From contig JAWKTM010000034.1 in NCBI GenBank assembly GCA_041399085.1, positions 10,926 through 74,925 of the forward strand: a stretch of DNA of 64,000 bases. The letters run 5' to 3'. The position numbers were made by a program, and so were the translations under genes. Below are positions 29,197 to 42,314 of the stretch, one piece after another; position 1 is the first letter of the stretch; every line of letters begins with the position of its first letter. A model generated the notes under the pieces. It had not been told where the DNA came from and searched no databases. It saw nothing but the letters and a program-made list of their open reading frames with translations. The DNA comes from JAWKTM01 sp041399085 (lineage in GTDB: Bacteria > Planctomycetota > Planctomycetia > Pirellulales > Pirellulaceae).

Positions 29197-30950
29197 CTAC
29201 GCTTTTCGAGCAGTTGCAGACTTCAAAAATCTTCCGTCTTCTTTAGTGTGTCGAGATACAATTTTGGCGGTCGAATGATCGATATCCGTGCTTGCCTCCA
29301 TCGTGGATGTCCAGTTCGCAGCGATTGCCGGCCTGCAACATGGCCTTTTGAAAAGCCGTCGCCGCTGAAGGAGTGACCGTCGCCTGTCCCGTGAAAGATT
29401 AGCGTGGCGGCAGTCTGCCACGTGTACTTGATGCACGGGCGACAGCCGCGCCACCGTTCGCCGATCTTGCTAAGTTGCCATAGCCTTCTGTGGAAGTGTC
29501 GATCACCGGGAACAGCAACACGAGCTGCTGGGTGGGACGCACGAGACTTGCGTGTCCTCACCTGTTCATCCACTCCGCCGAACAACGCGGTTCCCACGGC
29601 CACATGTCCGCCTGCCGAACCGCCACTGACGATGATCTGTTAGGATCAACGCCGAACTTGTCCGCGTGAGCTTTGACAAAACGAACTGCCGAACGTCCAT
29701 CTCGCACACAATCAAATACCGTGACACCCTGTTGCTTATTCAGCAAGCGATGTCGAACGCTAATACCAACCATGCCCAGCTTCGCGAAATGTTCGGCGAA
29801 AGGATACATCCGCTGCGGCTCGCCACCAGTCCAGCCTCCGCCGTGAATCACAAGGAAACAAGCACGGCGGTCACTCGATTTCAGCCAGTCGGCTCAAACA
29901 TGTGCAGATAAAGTCTACGCCCATCGGCCTCTTTATATACCACTTGCCGCGAAGGCTCCAAAACGGCGGCGATCTCGCCTACGGGATCCATGCCGAGTGG
30001 AGGGCTTGGGCGCTGTATCCACTGGCTGGCGTGCCGAGCGATAAACTCCACGATTGGCGATGGATCATCTAAACCATGGGGATGATGCTCGACACCCGGC
30101 TTGGCGATCAACTGGATCGTCCCGCCCAATTGCCTATAGCGATCGGCCAACAAACCCGTGTTCTCATCCCAAGGCACGACGGAGTCGGCATCTCCATAGA
30201 CATGCAGCAGCGGAACACCCGCGGCCTTCGCCAAGGGGGCGAGATTGTCGACCGATTCTTATCAAAGCCAAAGCCTCGGCATCATTCTGAAAGCCATAGC
30301 GTTCCAGTACCAATTGCCAATCGCGAGGGCTTCCTGCTCTCTTTGCCTTTTCCGCCCGGCCAGCTCTTAAAGTCACACACCAGCGCATCTCCATAAATAC
30401 AGGCGACTCGATCGGGATTGGCGGCGGCCCAGTTATAACAGTATACAGCCCGCCGCGACTGAGTCCCACCAAGGCCGGCTTGGCTGACAGGCCGTATTTG
30501 CCTGTTAGCTCGTCGTAGAACCGATTCCAATGAGCGACCGCCTCGGGACAGCCAGCAGATCGGGCACACGTAAGTACGCGGGATGTGAAAGCCAGCGATG
30601 CAGCAAGGCGATATCCGGGCGCCGGCTTGTGCCCGAAGAACTCGCCATGCCAAACCCAGGGCTTGCCAGCGGCTGCCTCTTCGGGCGCCAGCCTCACCAA
30701 GGCCGGCTTAAGGTCGACTTCTTGAAAGTCATACCGCGTGAACTCCGTTCCACTCGCTCGTGTGGCCGGGAAATTGCTTCCGGGCCTCCGCGGCTTCAAG
30801 CCCCAAAGCGGTCACGAAAGCGGCCAGCCGCCACAAGCAGCGGAACACGAAAGTGGATAAACATTTTGTCGCTTTTCGTTGGCGAGGAATTAAAATCCGG
30901 GCATAAGAAGTCTCGTCGAGCGAACCATCATAACTCAAACCTGTTGTCAT
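29197..30950 (-). pseudogene. Two-domain alpha/beta hydrolase (esterase fusion), multiply frameshifted
   Basis: A signal-peptide-like N-terminus (RLAAFVTALGLEAAEA, about 30800) is followed by hydrolase domain 1 (about 30740-30020). This has KPWVWHGEFFGHKPAPD, a nucleophile elbow VGLSRGGLY, HVYGDADSVVPWDENT and a C-terminal His in GVEHHPHGLDDPSPI. A short linker (VYKEADGRRLYLHMFEP) leads into domain 2 (about 29860-29197) with VIHGGGWTGGEPQRMYPFA, the esterase motif SGGSAGGH, LIFHGTGD and a final His near KHGY. Each domain is a complete carboxylesterase or acetyl-esterase-like fold with its own triad, so the original product was a secreted bifunctional esterase. About six indels break it. It is next to the iduronate-sulfatase-like gene on the same strand. 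Confidence 0.7.
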
Positions 30951-32994
30951 GGTGGAATCGTGAAGTCTGGTTCATGTCGTGAGAAAGCTGCGCCAATGCC
31001 GCTCTCGAACGTTTCGCCGTTGCTCAAAAAGTTCCTCCACTCGCTCCGCGTCGCCATCGTGATCCGGCCAACGATCGGCAGTGCGCGCGACATCGCCGTT
31101 TGCTGTTCGAGCAATTCGAGCCTCGGGTGATGTTGGCATCCGATTGGCTCAATCCCGGACAACTGCTGGACGTGAACGACGACTTGATCGTCTCGCCGAT
31201 CGACGCCTTGATCGGCATCAATTCGCTGAATCTGAACGGTTCGCGAACGTTGGAGCCGCAATCGAATCGGAGTCTCCGCCTCCGTACTACGATGTCAACG
31301 GCGACGGCGAACATTCGCCGATCGACGTGTTGTTGGTCACGAATGTGTTGAACGCGAATAGCGCCCGACCGTCGCGGCCCGTTTAGCAGAAGACTCGGCC
31401 GCTTTCGAGGCAGCAATCGCGATCTCATAACCAGCGATGCGCGAATCATCGGCGCCGCGCGGCTCGGCGAATCGGCGGTCGAGTACACTTTGGACGGCGG
31501 CTCCTTCACGGCGGTCAACGCCGCGTCGATGGCGACTTCCAGTTTGATCCAGGTCTCGCCCGCGATGGGACCAGTGACGGCCAGCACACCGTGCGATTCC
31601 GAGCACGTGATCGAACTGGAACCATCGCGTCCGAGTTCGAGTTGACTTTTCTCTTGGACACGATCGCTCCGTCCGAACCGGTTTGGAATTTGGGCGCCGC
31701 TGTTCGACTTTCGCCGCCCTGGGCGACCGACAACGACGCTGGAGTCAGTAACCCTGGTTGCCGGACAACGTCCGCCGGCTCCTTGGTGCGACTGATCGAA
31801 ACGCTGCGACGACTTCGGCAAACGCTCAGGTGGCGAATTCGCCTTCGACTTGGTCGCGCTGCGATTGGGCGTCAACGCGTTCACGATTGTGGCGAGCGAT
31901 GCGGCGGGGAACAGTACGCAGTCGACGGCGTCGTGACACGCGCCGTTGCTATCGACGCTGTGCGTGCCCGAGATCACGCTGGATACACCGCCTTCGGAGA
32001 TTCGCACGAATGCGAATCTGACCGTCACGGGGCAGGTGACCGATAGCGGCTCGGCGGTCGAATCGCTGCTGGCCTGCGGTCGATCTAAGCGACGTAGTTC
32101 AAGTCGTTCTCGACACCGAGGGACGCTTTACCTTCACCACGTCGCTGCCTCTGGATGGAACGGCCGACGGCCAGCATCTGGTTCGGTTCCGAGCGACCGA
32201 TACGGCGGGGAACCTGTCGCCGTTGGTAAGTCAAAGCTGGCGTCTGGAGTTACCCTGTCGCCGACGGCTACTAGCGAAGCCACCGGCACGCTCTCATCGC
32301 AGCTCGGATCGTTTTCGATCGAGTTCAGCGAATCGATGAACGACGCGACGTTTGACGCAGCCGCCAACTACATGCTGGTCGCCACGTCCGGCTCGGCCGC
32401 TGGACAAGCGTTGCCGATCGCATCGGTCTCGCGAGTCGCCGACAACATCGCGCTGGTCACGCTTGCCACGCCCATGGAGAATGCCGGTTATCGCCTCACG
32501 CTGACGCCGCCAAACATTGCAGATCTGGCGGGCAACGTGGTGACGCCAACGACGTTCAACTTCGACGTACTACAACCCACCTCGCGTAATGGAGTTGTCG
32601 CCCGCCGATGGTGAAGAGTTGGTCAGCGTCACCTCGCGAAACGATCGTGCGATCGACAATCCGCTGGTGGACCCGGCCACTGTCAACGCCGATACGTTTT
32701 ATTTGATTGCCAACAGCGAACGAGTGCCGGGGAGGATACGCGTGTCGTCGACGGAACGGTTTGCGACGTTCTTCTACGACGAGCCGCTTTTCCGCCTTCA
32801 ACCGCAGTCCGTGTGATGTTGACGGCGATCACATTATGGGCCGCGATGGATTACTGGTCGACGCCGACAACGACGGCACGCCTGGCGGCATCAAGCAAGC
32901 CGACTTCCGCACGCTGCCGCTGACCTTGATACCCGGCACGGAAGTGTGGGGATACATTTACGACCTGTATAACAAGGCCCCAACGGAAACATTA

Positions 32995-34615
32995 CCGATC
33001 CAAGTACCAAATGGGGATCCACAGTTCGACCCAATGGCAACCGGCACGCAGACGATTCCCTTCACGTGGGCCGAATTCTTTCCGGGGACGGGAACTGCCG
33101 CGAGCGATCCGCGGCTGCAATCTCCCAATAAGATCAGCAGCTTTATCGACGCCAGCATGGTCTACGGCAGCAACGAGACAGTGGCTCGCGTGCGTTGCGG
33201 CGGATCGATGGTTCGGGAAAGCTGAAGACGAGCGAGGGGGAACTGCTGCCGCTGAACGACGAGGCGACTTTTCCGAACGGGACTTTCGCTCCAACGATAA
33301 CAACGGACCGTTCGCCGCTGAACAATTGTTCGTGGCGGGTGTGCGTTCGCAGGAGAACCCGCTGCTGGCCGCAATGCATACGTTGTTTGTGCAAGCGAGC
33401 ACAATCGGAAGCTGGGTGGACGAGATCAAAGCGACTCAACCGAACTGGAGCGACGAGGAAATCTATCAAGAAGCTCGCCGCTGGTCAGCGCGTTGATTCA
33501 GCACATCACCTATCAAGAGTTCCCGCCGACGATGGTCGGTGCCAATCCATTGCCGGCTTACGGCGGCTATCAGGCGAACGTCGATCCCGGCATCAGCACG
33601 CTGTTTTCCGCGGCCGCGTTTCGCGTCGGACATACGATGCAGACTAGCGAGATCGCCCGGCTGGACGCGACCGGAGCTTCAGCTTGCCGGGCGGCCCCAT
33701 GTCGCTGCGGGATGTATTCTTCAACCCCGACCCCCAAAAAAGCCGACGGCATCGGGATCCCCACGCGTGCGGCTTGATCGTGACACCGGCTCAAGATGCC
33801 GACCTGTTTGTGCTGGACGATCTCCGCAATTTCCTGTTCGGTCCGCCGGGGCTGGAGGCATGGACCTCGCGGCGGCGATCAACATCCAGCGAGGACGCGA
33901 CATGGGCTGCTCCAGCTATAACCAAGCTCGCTGCGACATGGCCCGCTGGCGGTCGCCTCGTTCGACCAAATCACCCTCGAACGCCACGATCGCAAGTCAG
34001 TTGGAGATGGTCTACGGCGATGTCGAGTCGATCGATCTCCGGGTCGGCGGTTTGGCCGAGGATTATGTGCCCGGAGTGGAACAGTTGGTTCGTTTTCGCC
34101 GCCATTATTAAGGACCAGTTTCAACATGCGCGACGGCGATCGTTTCTGGTATGAGAATGGCCAGCTTTCTCTTCCGATGAGTTAATAGAATTGCGTGGCA
34201 CGTATGACATTGGCCGATGTGTTGACACGCAACACTGTGCGCTGTCCGATCTACCAACCAAGGGGCGCCACATCCCGTCCGATCAACGCCGGCCCGGCCG
34301 CGGGTGGCAGCGACGGTTCGCCCGTCGACGTACGCACTTACGATGGCTATGGCAACAATCCCGCTCAACCGCGGCGAGGACGCGGGCGAGGCTCTATTGG
34401 TGGATTATTCCGTCGGCTATGAGGACGGAATCAGCACTTCCGGCCGCCGCTTTCTTCGCTCGTCCCAACTGGCGCGCGATCAGCAACGCTCTGTTAGCAC
34501 AACCCAGCATGATGCCCAGCTCGATGGGGCTGACGCAAATGTTCGTCACGTGGGGCCAGTTCATCGACCACGATATGAGTCTCACACCATCACAATCTTC
34601 AAACGGCACGGACAT
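32995..34615 (+). other. Circularly permuted animal-type heme peroxidase module
   Basis: The C-terminal part of the peroxidase comes first: NGDPQFDPMATGTQTIPF, FIDASMVYGSNETVA, EHNRKLVDE after frame correction, NIQRGRDMG, VGGLAEDYVPG and LADVLTRNT. The N-terminal part follows: VRTYDGYGNN, SNALLAQPSMMP and WGQFIDHDMSLTP with the distal His. The module begins and ends at the same short sequence (N-G-x-D-[IL]-P-[IV]; 32982-33000 and 34602-34622), and the interrupted beta domain resumes on the far side. Confidence 0.6.
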
Positions 34616-37600
34616 CCCGGTCATCATCAATGCCACCATCACACTCGATTTGGCTGCTGCCAAACATCTCGGCTACACAACCGACAAGTTCGGTTATTTT
34701 AACCTCACCAGGCCCCGATGGCCTCCCAGCTCCTGACTTCTTCTGTCCACATCGACGGCAGCACGGCAATTAATAATCATTTTGTGGACGTGTCCACAGG
34801 GTTTTATCCCGCGATCGGCAAACCGTTTCACAGTGTCCCTGGAAGCGTCGATGCCGGTTAAGAAGGATGACCGACAGTTCAGCATCTATCTGCCTCTGAT
34901 CGCCAATGAAGCGATGCACGACGTCAGCCCGAATCAAGCGGATGACCTTGACGCTCCCGCAGTCTCCAGATCGACGCCGATCCGATGATGGCGGAAGTGG
35001 AGCTGACGATTCCCCAAACAGTTTGATGTTGCCGGATGGCAGTCCGGCGAGTCGCGCGGGAATTTTTCGCGTCGATTCGACCCGCCTTCCTTTGCGCCCC
35101 TTCCCTGCAGGAATCAATCATGCCTTGACATCACCATTCAAACCGAGCCGGCTGCATTCTTTGATATCCCCGCACCGGTCAGCTCGCCTACCGGAAGGAA
35201 AAACTGCCTGGCGACAAAATGTTGTTGATGTCGTTCGATCATGGCCAAGCGCGCTTGGATCGTGGTCGGTTCCATGACTGTTTCGGAGGATGGGCAGCGT
35301 ATTGAAACGGACGCAGGCGTTGGCATTGTAAACCCTGGTTGGCACGCGCAAGATGGCGGTACTGGGGATGGCGGACCGCCCTCGGCGGTGCCCGCCTACC
35401 TTACCGCCACGTCCGGGTACGTGGGGGAGGGTGCTTGATGCGCGATGTTGCAAACGCAGTCGCCCCGGCCTTTGGCGAATGCTTGGAGGTGCGGCTGGAG
35501 AGGGCCTGATGGTGTAACGATTATTGATATCGAAGAGATTGAAACGAAATCGCAGGCGGTCAGGTCATCGCCTCCCCACCGATCTATCCCAATCTGTTTT
35601 TAGCTTATTCAGCGGAATTGTCGACGCGATTCCCGCTCACACTAACCGCATTAGACACTTCATCGTTTTTCGACTATTTGAACCTCTTCTTCTTCGGAGA
35701 TGTTCCGGCCATCAACAATTTGACAGTGATCTTTCGCCGCTAATGTCGTTCGCTCAAACATTAAGTATCGGTGAACAAACACCTTCGCTACGACTTATCG
35801 ATGATTTCCTGTCTCTTTCGTCATTCTCTATTGGTCCGTGAGACTTTAATATCACATTTGGAAGCATTCTTGGGAACCGAGAGTTTGTAATTGCAAGGGG
35901 CAGGCGGCCTCAAGAGTTGATTCCGCAGATTACTTCGGTCGTGCAAGCGACCGCCCCCCCCAGTTCCCCGGTGGTACCGACATCGATTTAAGTGAGCGAG
36001 AGTCTATTTTGTCAATGCGTTCGCTTGACGCAACTGACCGCGATTTCATAGATACGTTCATGGCAAGAGTTCAGGCCTCGATTGCGGCTTTCGAGGTTGG
36101 GCAGTTCGATGCAACAGACTCATCCGCGAATCAAATCGACTCATCTCACTAGTTAATTCTGCCAACGACTTAAAGCAACGAATTGATGAATAGAAGTGTT
36201 AGCCGGGTTTGTTGACCCCTTTGAAAGGCTATCGAGTAGAGTCGCATTTCTGTCCGGATTCACTGTCTGCGTGGTTCAACAAGCATTCGGATCCTGTCTC
36301 GAAGAAGTTGCGTTTGGTTATCCAGTCTGGGATCGCACTATCGTAACCCGCGACACTATGCCGGACGGGTCGGTTTGGGGAATTGTGTTGCCGCCAAATC
36401 AGCCATTGACTGCTTATTGGCTCGACTTAGAGACGCTTGACATAGCCGACGGGAGTTTTGGACGGCATCCGCTGGAACCGAGGTTGTGATCCCAGTGCCA
36501 CACTTCGGCCAGCGATGGGGCCAGACTCCGATGGTGACGGATTGCGTGGATGAATCGAACGGGATACTAGAACCGACCCTCGCCGAGCGGATCTGAATAC
36601 GGACGGGATCAACGATCTGACGGCTCTCAGACAAGGATTGAACCCGTGGAGCCGCCGTTAGTTTTCCTACCGGAGTCGTTGGTTCGGTGATTGCCCGAGG
36701 AGAAGTCGTGCGCCGTCGCCAGCTTCGACGAGGTAAAGCTTTAGCGGCAAAAAGGGTTGCTGTTTTGGCAACAGGTTCTTATGGCTTGGCGGTTGTTGAT
36801 TTATCACAACGACGAGCCCGTAGTGCTTGGTCAATTGGCCGTGAACGGAGACTCGCAGGATGTGGCAGTGGACGCTCGAACATCGGTGGCAGTTGTGGCT
36901 TCTATGATAGCGGATTGCATTTTGTCGACATCTGGAGCCAATGATGCCGAAGCCCATGTGCACGGCGAATATCAACGCGACGCATGCGTCGAGTTGTTGG
37001 ATGGAGTCGCATACGCGGCGGCGAGCGGCCGGATTCAGGCTACGACCCGGTTTCTGGCGACCTGCTGTCTTCATACGTGGTGCCCAACGCTGGCGAGATT
37101 ACGGGGCTGACTCACGAAGATGACTATCTTTACGCGATGGATGCCAATGGCACACTGCATATCCTTGAGGTTTCCGCTTCCGCGTGGACAAACGAGCCGA
37201 GTTAACGCTACCGATTGGAGGCGGTCAAATCTCTGTCTCGAATCAGATCGTCTACGCGCCCGGCTAATGGCGGCGAACAGCTCTTTCCGTGGTGTGGATT
37301 TGCCACGGTAGATGTGCGGAATTCAAGCAGCCCTGTGCTCATCAGCAGTCTCGGATGTCCCGGCCCCTTTCCAAGCTGCCGGAACATACTTGGCCCCCGA
37401 ATGGATCCGGATTGGGGCTCCTCATTGGACGCGCAATGGTTTTCAATCCGCTGTCGAGTTGGTTGATATTCGGGATCCCAACAATACCTATGAGTTTCTT
37501 ACGCGATTTCCTCTTCTGCTGACCCGGCCAAGCGCTGTAATCGCCTCCGGCATCGGTTATATCGCGGACGGCACGGGCGGGTTTGTCGTCGTGGGAACTA

Positions 37601-38720
37601 TGTGCCGTTCGACAATCGCGGGCAGCGCCCGTGGTGACGGCGACCGGGCCGGCGGGTGCGACCGTGCAAGAGGGGAGCTTCGTTTCGATTCGCACGCGTG
37701 ACCGACGACGTGCAGGTGCGAGACGTCGAACTGCTGATGAACGGCGCGGTCGTGCCGCGGGACGTGTCGCTGCCGTGGATCTGGCGAGCGGTGACGCTGC
37801 CGCTGGCTTCGGGGACGACGACTGTCACGTTCCAGGTCCGAGCCACCGACACGGGCGGAAACGTCGGGCTTTCGGATCAGTTGACCTACACGCTAACACC
37901 CGATTACTCCGCCTGAGATCATTGGTTCGTCGCCTGCCGACAACGCGGGATTCCGCGTGAGTGCCGTGACGCTCCGGTTCGACGAGCCGATCAAATGGAT
38001 ACCACGCGACTTGCCCTGTCTGGTTTCACGCTCACGAATCTCGCTACGGGCAGCTCGCCCGGCGGCGGCGACGACACGCCGGTCGCGCTCGATCGCATCG
38101 AGGCCCTCTCGCCGCAACGCGTCGTGATTTACACCACACAGCCGCTAGGGCGAAGGCCGCTATCGCTTGACGGGCGACGCCAGCGTAATCTCCGACGTGC
38201 AGGCAATCGGAGTCGCTCGGGCTGATTGGCATCACATTCACGAGCTGACCTGGACGAACAAACGCCGTCGTGTTGATTTCCGACGGCGACGGCGACTGGA
38301 ACTCAACCCGGCAACTGAGCACTGGCCAAGTGCCCGCCCAACGACGCCGTCATCATCGACCGCAAGACGGCCAACCCCACGATCACGCTCCCCAACGGCA
38401 ACATCCGCATCCGCAGCCTCGTCTCACGCGAGCAGTTCATCATGAACGGCGGGTCATTGACCGTAAGAAGTGAGCCATCCGAGATTCAAGCCCGCTTCTG
38501 AGATTGGCAACGGGTCAGTCCTAACCGCCGTGATAGCCGCAAGGCATTATTCGTCGCGAGCGGGGACACCAAGATAGATGGCGGAAGCTTTATCGCAACC
38601 AATGGTGGAACGATAAGACTGCTCCAAGCAGACGCGATTAGTCAACCGACGTTCACGAGTGGGACCAACATCTGGCGAGCACATGGCCTGGGAAGTCTGA
38701 TCGACTTTGGCAATCTCACG

Positions 38721-41510
38721 AGCATCGACATGGGACCGGCTCATTTGGTCACGCTTCAGGATCGAAAGCCGCTCAGCGGCGGCCGCGTCGTGCTGCCGAA
38801 CGTGACTCAGATCAGCGACACGGCAGACAATGCCGCGGCAAGTGGACTTACTTGCCGACGGTGCTGGAAGGATCATCCTGACGCGCTGACGGTCCGCCAC
38901 ACACAGAACTCGTTGTGGAGCGAAATTGGCGTTCGAGTCTGACGCGCGCAGCGCGCGGAGCGATCGAGTGCCCATCTTGAACACGCTTCGCCGGGTCGAC
39001 GTGACGCTGAACGGCACCGGCATCGTTACCTGTTAGCACTTGGCAGCAATTGAACGACGGCGTGGCGACGCGCGCCGGGCGCGCGCCTACGCGTTTAGTT
39101 CGTTAGTGAATGCGGGGATGACACGAAGCTGAATCGCCACCGGCGGCAGTTTGAATCTTCCGTTGTTGACGAGCCTGGTGGCAGGCCAGTTGTCATTGGC
39201 GGGTGGGCGCGACGGCGTCGGTTCCGCTGCTTTCCAACATCGACGCGCCAGTCTGATAGTCGGTGGCGGCGTGACATTGCGGTGCCTTCCGCGACCAGCT
39301 ACAGCCAACCCCCGCGACAGCAACACCGGAATCTTGCGAGCCAGCGGCACGGCTAGCGTGCTTTGACTTGTCCGGTGTACCAGCATCGACATGGGGACCG
39401 GCCCATGCGGTCACCCTGCAGATCGAGCGGGCCAGCGGCGGCCGCGTCTTGCTGCTGAACGTGACTCAGATCAGCGACACGGCAGACGCCGCCGGCGGTA
39501 AGCGGGACTTACTTGCCGACGGTGCTGGAAGCCAGATCATCCTGACGGGCGCTGACGAATCTCACACAGAACTCGTTGTGGAGCGAAAATTGGCGTTCGA
39601 GTCTGATCGCGCGCAGCGGCGGAGCGATCGAGCGCCCATCTTGAATACGCTTCGCCGGGTCGACGTGACGCTGAACGGCACCGGCACGTTGCCGGTCAAT
39701 ACTTGGCAGCACTGGAACGACGGCGTGGCGACGTTGCTCTGGGCGGCGCCTACGCGTTTAGTTCGCGCTGGTGAATGCGGATGACACGAAGCTGAACGCC
39801 ACCGGCGGCAGTTTGAATCTTCCGTTGTTGACGAGCCTGGTGGCAGGCCAAGTTGTCATTGGCGGGTGGCGACGGCGTTTGTTCCGCTGCTTTCCAACAT
39901 CGACGCGTATGCCAGTCTGATAGCGTCGGTGGTGGCGGCGTGACATTGGCGGTGCCTTCCGCGACCAGCTAAGCAGCCAACCCCGCGACAGCAACAACAC
40001 CGGAATCTTGCAGAGCCAGCGGCACGGCCAAGGATAGCGTGCTTGACTTGTCCGGTGTGACTAGCATCGACATGGGACTGGCCCATGCGGCCTACCCTGC
40101 AGATCGAGCTGCTTCAGCGGCGGTCATGTCTTGCTGCCGAACGTGACTCAGATCAGCGACACGGCAGACAATGCCTATGGCAAGTGGACTTACTTGCCGA
40201 CGGTGCTGGAAGCCAGATCATCCTGACGCTGGACGAATCTCACACATTGGCAGAACTGTTGTGAGCGAAAGTGGCGTTCGAGTCTGATCGCGCAGCGGCG
40301 GAGCGATCGACGCGCCCATCTTGAATACGCTTCGCCGTGGGTCGACGTGACGCTGAACGGCACCGGCACGTTACCTGTTAGCACCTTGGCAGCACTGGAA
40401 CGACGGCGTGGCGACGTTGTCGGCGGGCGCCTACGCGTTTAGTTCGTTAGTGAATGCGGATGACACGAAGCTGAACGCCACCGGCGGCAGTTTGAATCTT
40501 CCGTTGTTGACGAGCCTGGTGGCAGGCCAGTTGTCATTGGCGGGTGGGGCGCGACGGCGTCGGTTCCGCTGCTTTCCACATCGACGCGCCAGTCTGATAG
40601 TCGGTGGCGGGCGTGACATTGGCGGTGCCTTCCGCGACCAGCTACAGCCAACCCCGTGACAGCAACACCGGAATCTTGCGAGCCAGCGGCACGGCCAGGT
40701 GCGTTTGACTTGTCCGGTGTGACCAGCATCGACATGGGACCGGCCCATGCGGTCACCCTGCAGATCGAGCGCTCGCCGCGTCTTGCTGCCGAACGTGACC
40801 GATCAGCGACACGGCGGACATTGCCGCGCGGCAAGTGGACTTACTTGCCGACGGTGCTGGAAGCCAGATCATCCTGACGGGGCGCTGACGAATCTCACAG
40901 AACTCGTTGTGGAGCGAAAAATTGGCGTTCGAGTCTGACGCGCAGCGGCGGAGCGATCGACGCGCCCATCTTGAATACGCTTCGCCGTCGACGTGACGCT
41001 GAACGGCACCGGCACGTTACCTGTTAGCACTTGGCAGCACTGGAACGACGGCGTGGCGACGTTGTCGGGCGGGCGCCTTACGCGTTTAGTTCGTTAGTGA
41101 ATGCGGATGACACGAAGCTGAACGCCGCCACCGGCGGCAGTTTGAATCTTCCGTTGTTGACGAGCCTGGTGGCAGGCCATGGAAGTTGTCATTGGCGGGT
41201 GGGCGCGACGGCGTCGGTTCCGCTGCTTTCCAACATCGACGCGCCAGTTCGATAGTCGGTGGTGGCGTGACATTGGCGGTGCCTTCCGCGACCAGCTACA
41301 GCTAACCCCGCGACAGCAACACCGAATCTTGCGTGAGCCAGCGGCACGGCTAGCGTGCTTGATTAATTTGCTGGTGTGACCAGCATCGACATGGGATCGG
41401 CCCAGGTGGTCACCCTGCAGATCGAAGCCGCCGCTCAGCGGTCGCGTCTTGCTGCCGAACGTGACTCAGATCAGCGACACGGCAGACAATGCCGCCGGGC
41501 TCATGTTCTG
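38721..41510 (+). repeat. Four full and one partial ~660-bp in-frame tandem repeats
   Basis: The anchor AGCATCGACATGGG recurs at 38721, 39382, 40063, 40725 and 41382, spacings of 661, 681, 662 and 657 bp (about 221 codons). Each unit encodes a leucine- and valine-rich pattern (LPNVTQISDTADN; LTNLTELVVERK; ILNTLRRVDVTLNG; LNLPLLTSLVAGQLSLAGG; SLIVGGGVTL) suggestive of a beta-solenoid. Copies differ mainly by small insertions and deletions rather than substitutions. Confidence 0.88.
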
Positions 41511-42314
41511 TCGGACGGTGTGGGTAGTGATGGTCCTCACGTCGGGTCAATCCTGTTCAGACCCGAGTTGAGTGGTTGGGTTTCCAGCAATACGGCCTCC
41601 TCCAACTCAGCCAAGTCACGCTCAACGCGACGCAGACCGTTCTGGTAGGTGTCACGACCAGCGAGACGAATAACGGCCTGATTGTTGGGCAACTTGGGTT
41701 GCGCGTGGCGGGAGGAGAAAATATTTACGCCGCTGAAGGCATGCCGCCGCTCAGCAATGAACGATCTGTCGCTTTTGGCCGAGGCGGAGTCGCGCACGGT
41801 CGGCCTTCGGGGTTGGAGTCGAAGCGGCGACGCGATTGGCGAGCGTTGAATTCCGGGTGTTGGACCTGCCGATTCGTTATTCGGGACACGCGTCGGCAAC
41901 GACGGTCTACTTGGATCGCGACGCCGCCGGTCACGGGTGGTTCGTCGACGCCACGCCGTGGGACGACGAGGAATCTGACTCGGAAGGCCGCGCGATCGTT
42001 GGCGGAGCGGCGGACGAAGCGCGTGGATCTGTTGACCGTTGCGCTCCACGAACTGGGCAGTCCTGCTGGAGCATGACGACGATCTCGACTCCCTGGATGT
42101 ACGACCCGCTCGCCGTCGGGCGGCGAAGCGGCTTGCGGCGGAGGATGTTGAAGCGTTCGCGAAGCTTGATTGGGAATAGGTTGATGAATTGCGATAGCAA
42201 TCGGGGAGCGTCGTGTTGCGCCAATTCGCTGGGCGAATTGGCGATTGGCCGCGGAGCAACCAACGACTGTGACGGTGCTGATAAGTTCGGTAAACTTAAG
42301 CCAAGGAGCACCGC

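Larger units (their letters stand above)
30977..42179 (+). pseudogene. Giant dockerin / Ig-like / heme peroxidase / LVIVD / repeat surface protein, densely frameshifted
   Basis: Read across frames, this is one ~3,700-residue exported protein. Near the start is the planctomycete signature FEPRVMLASDW (31112), then a dockerin-type Ca repeat pair (DVNDDLIVSPIDALIG; DVNGDGEHSPIDVLL), Ig-like domains (31430-32600), a carboxypeptidase-regulatory-like beta domain split by an animal-type heme peroxidase (32995-34615), and the continuation of that beta domain (34620-35430). Next come an AT-richer stretch (35520-36190), a calcium-repeat segment (DTDGINDLTALRQGLNP), an LVIVD-type beta propeller (36650-37600), another Ig-like domain, and four to five ~220-residue repeats (38690-41510). 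The C-terminus contains LLTVALHELG and ends at 42179. Indels occur roughly every 50-150 bp. The start is uncertain. No substantial part is open for more than about 200 codons. Confidence 0.65.

Noticed and set aside
25119..42179. Insertion-sequence or prophage graveyard
   Set aside because: No transposase, integrase, terminal repeats or phage genes were seen; the broken genes are ordinary planctomycete genes.
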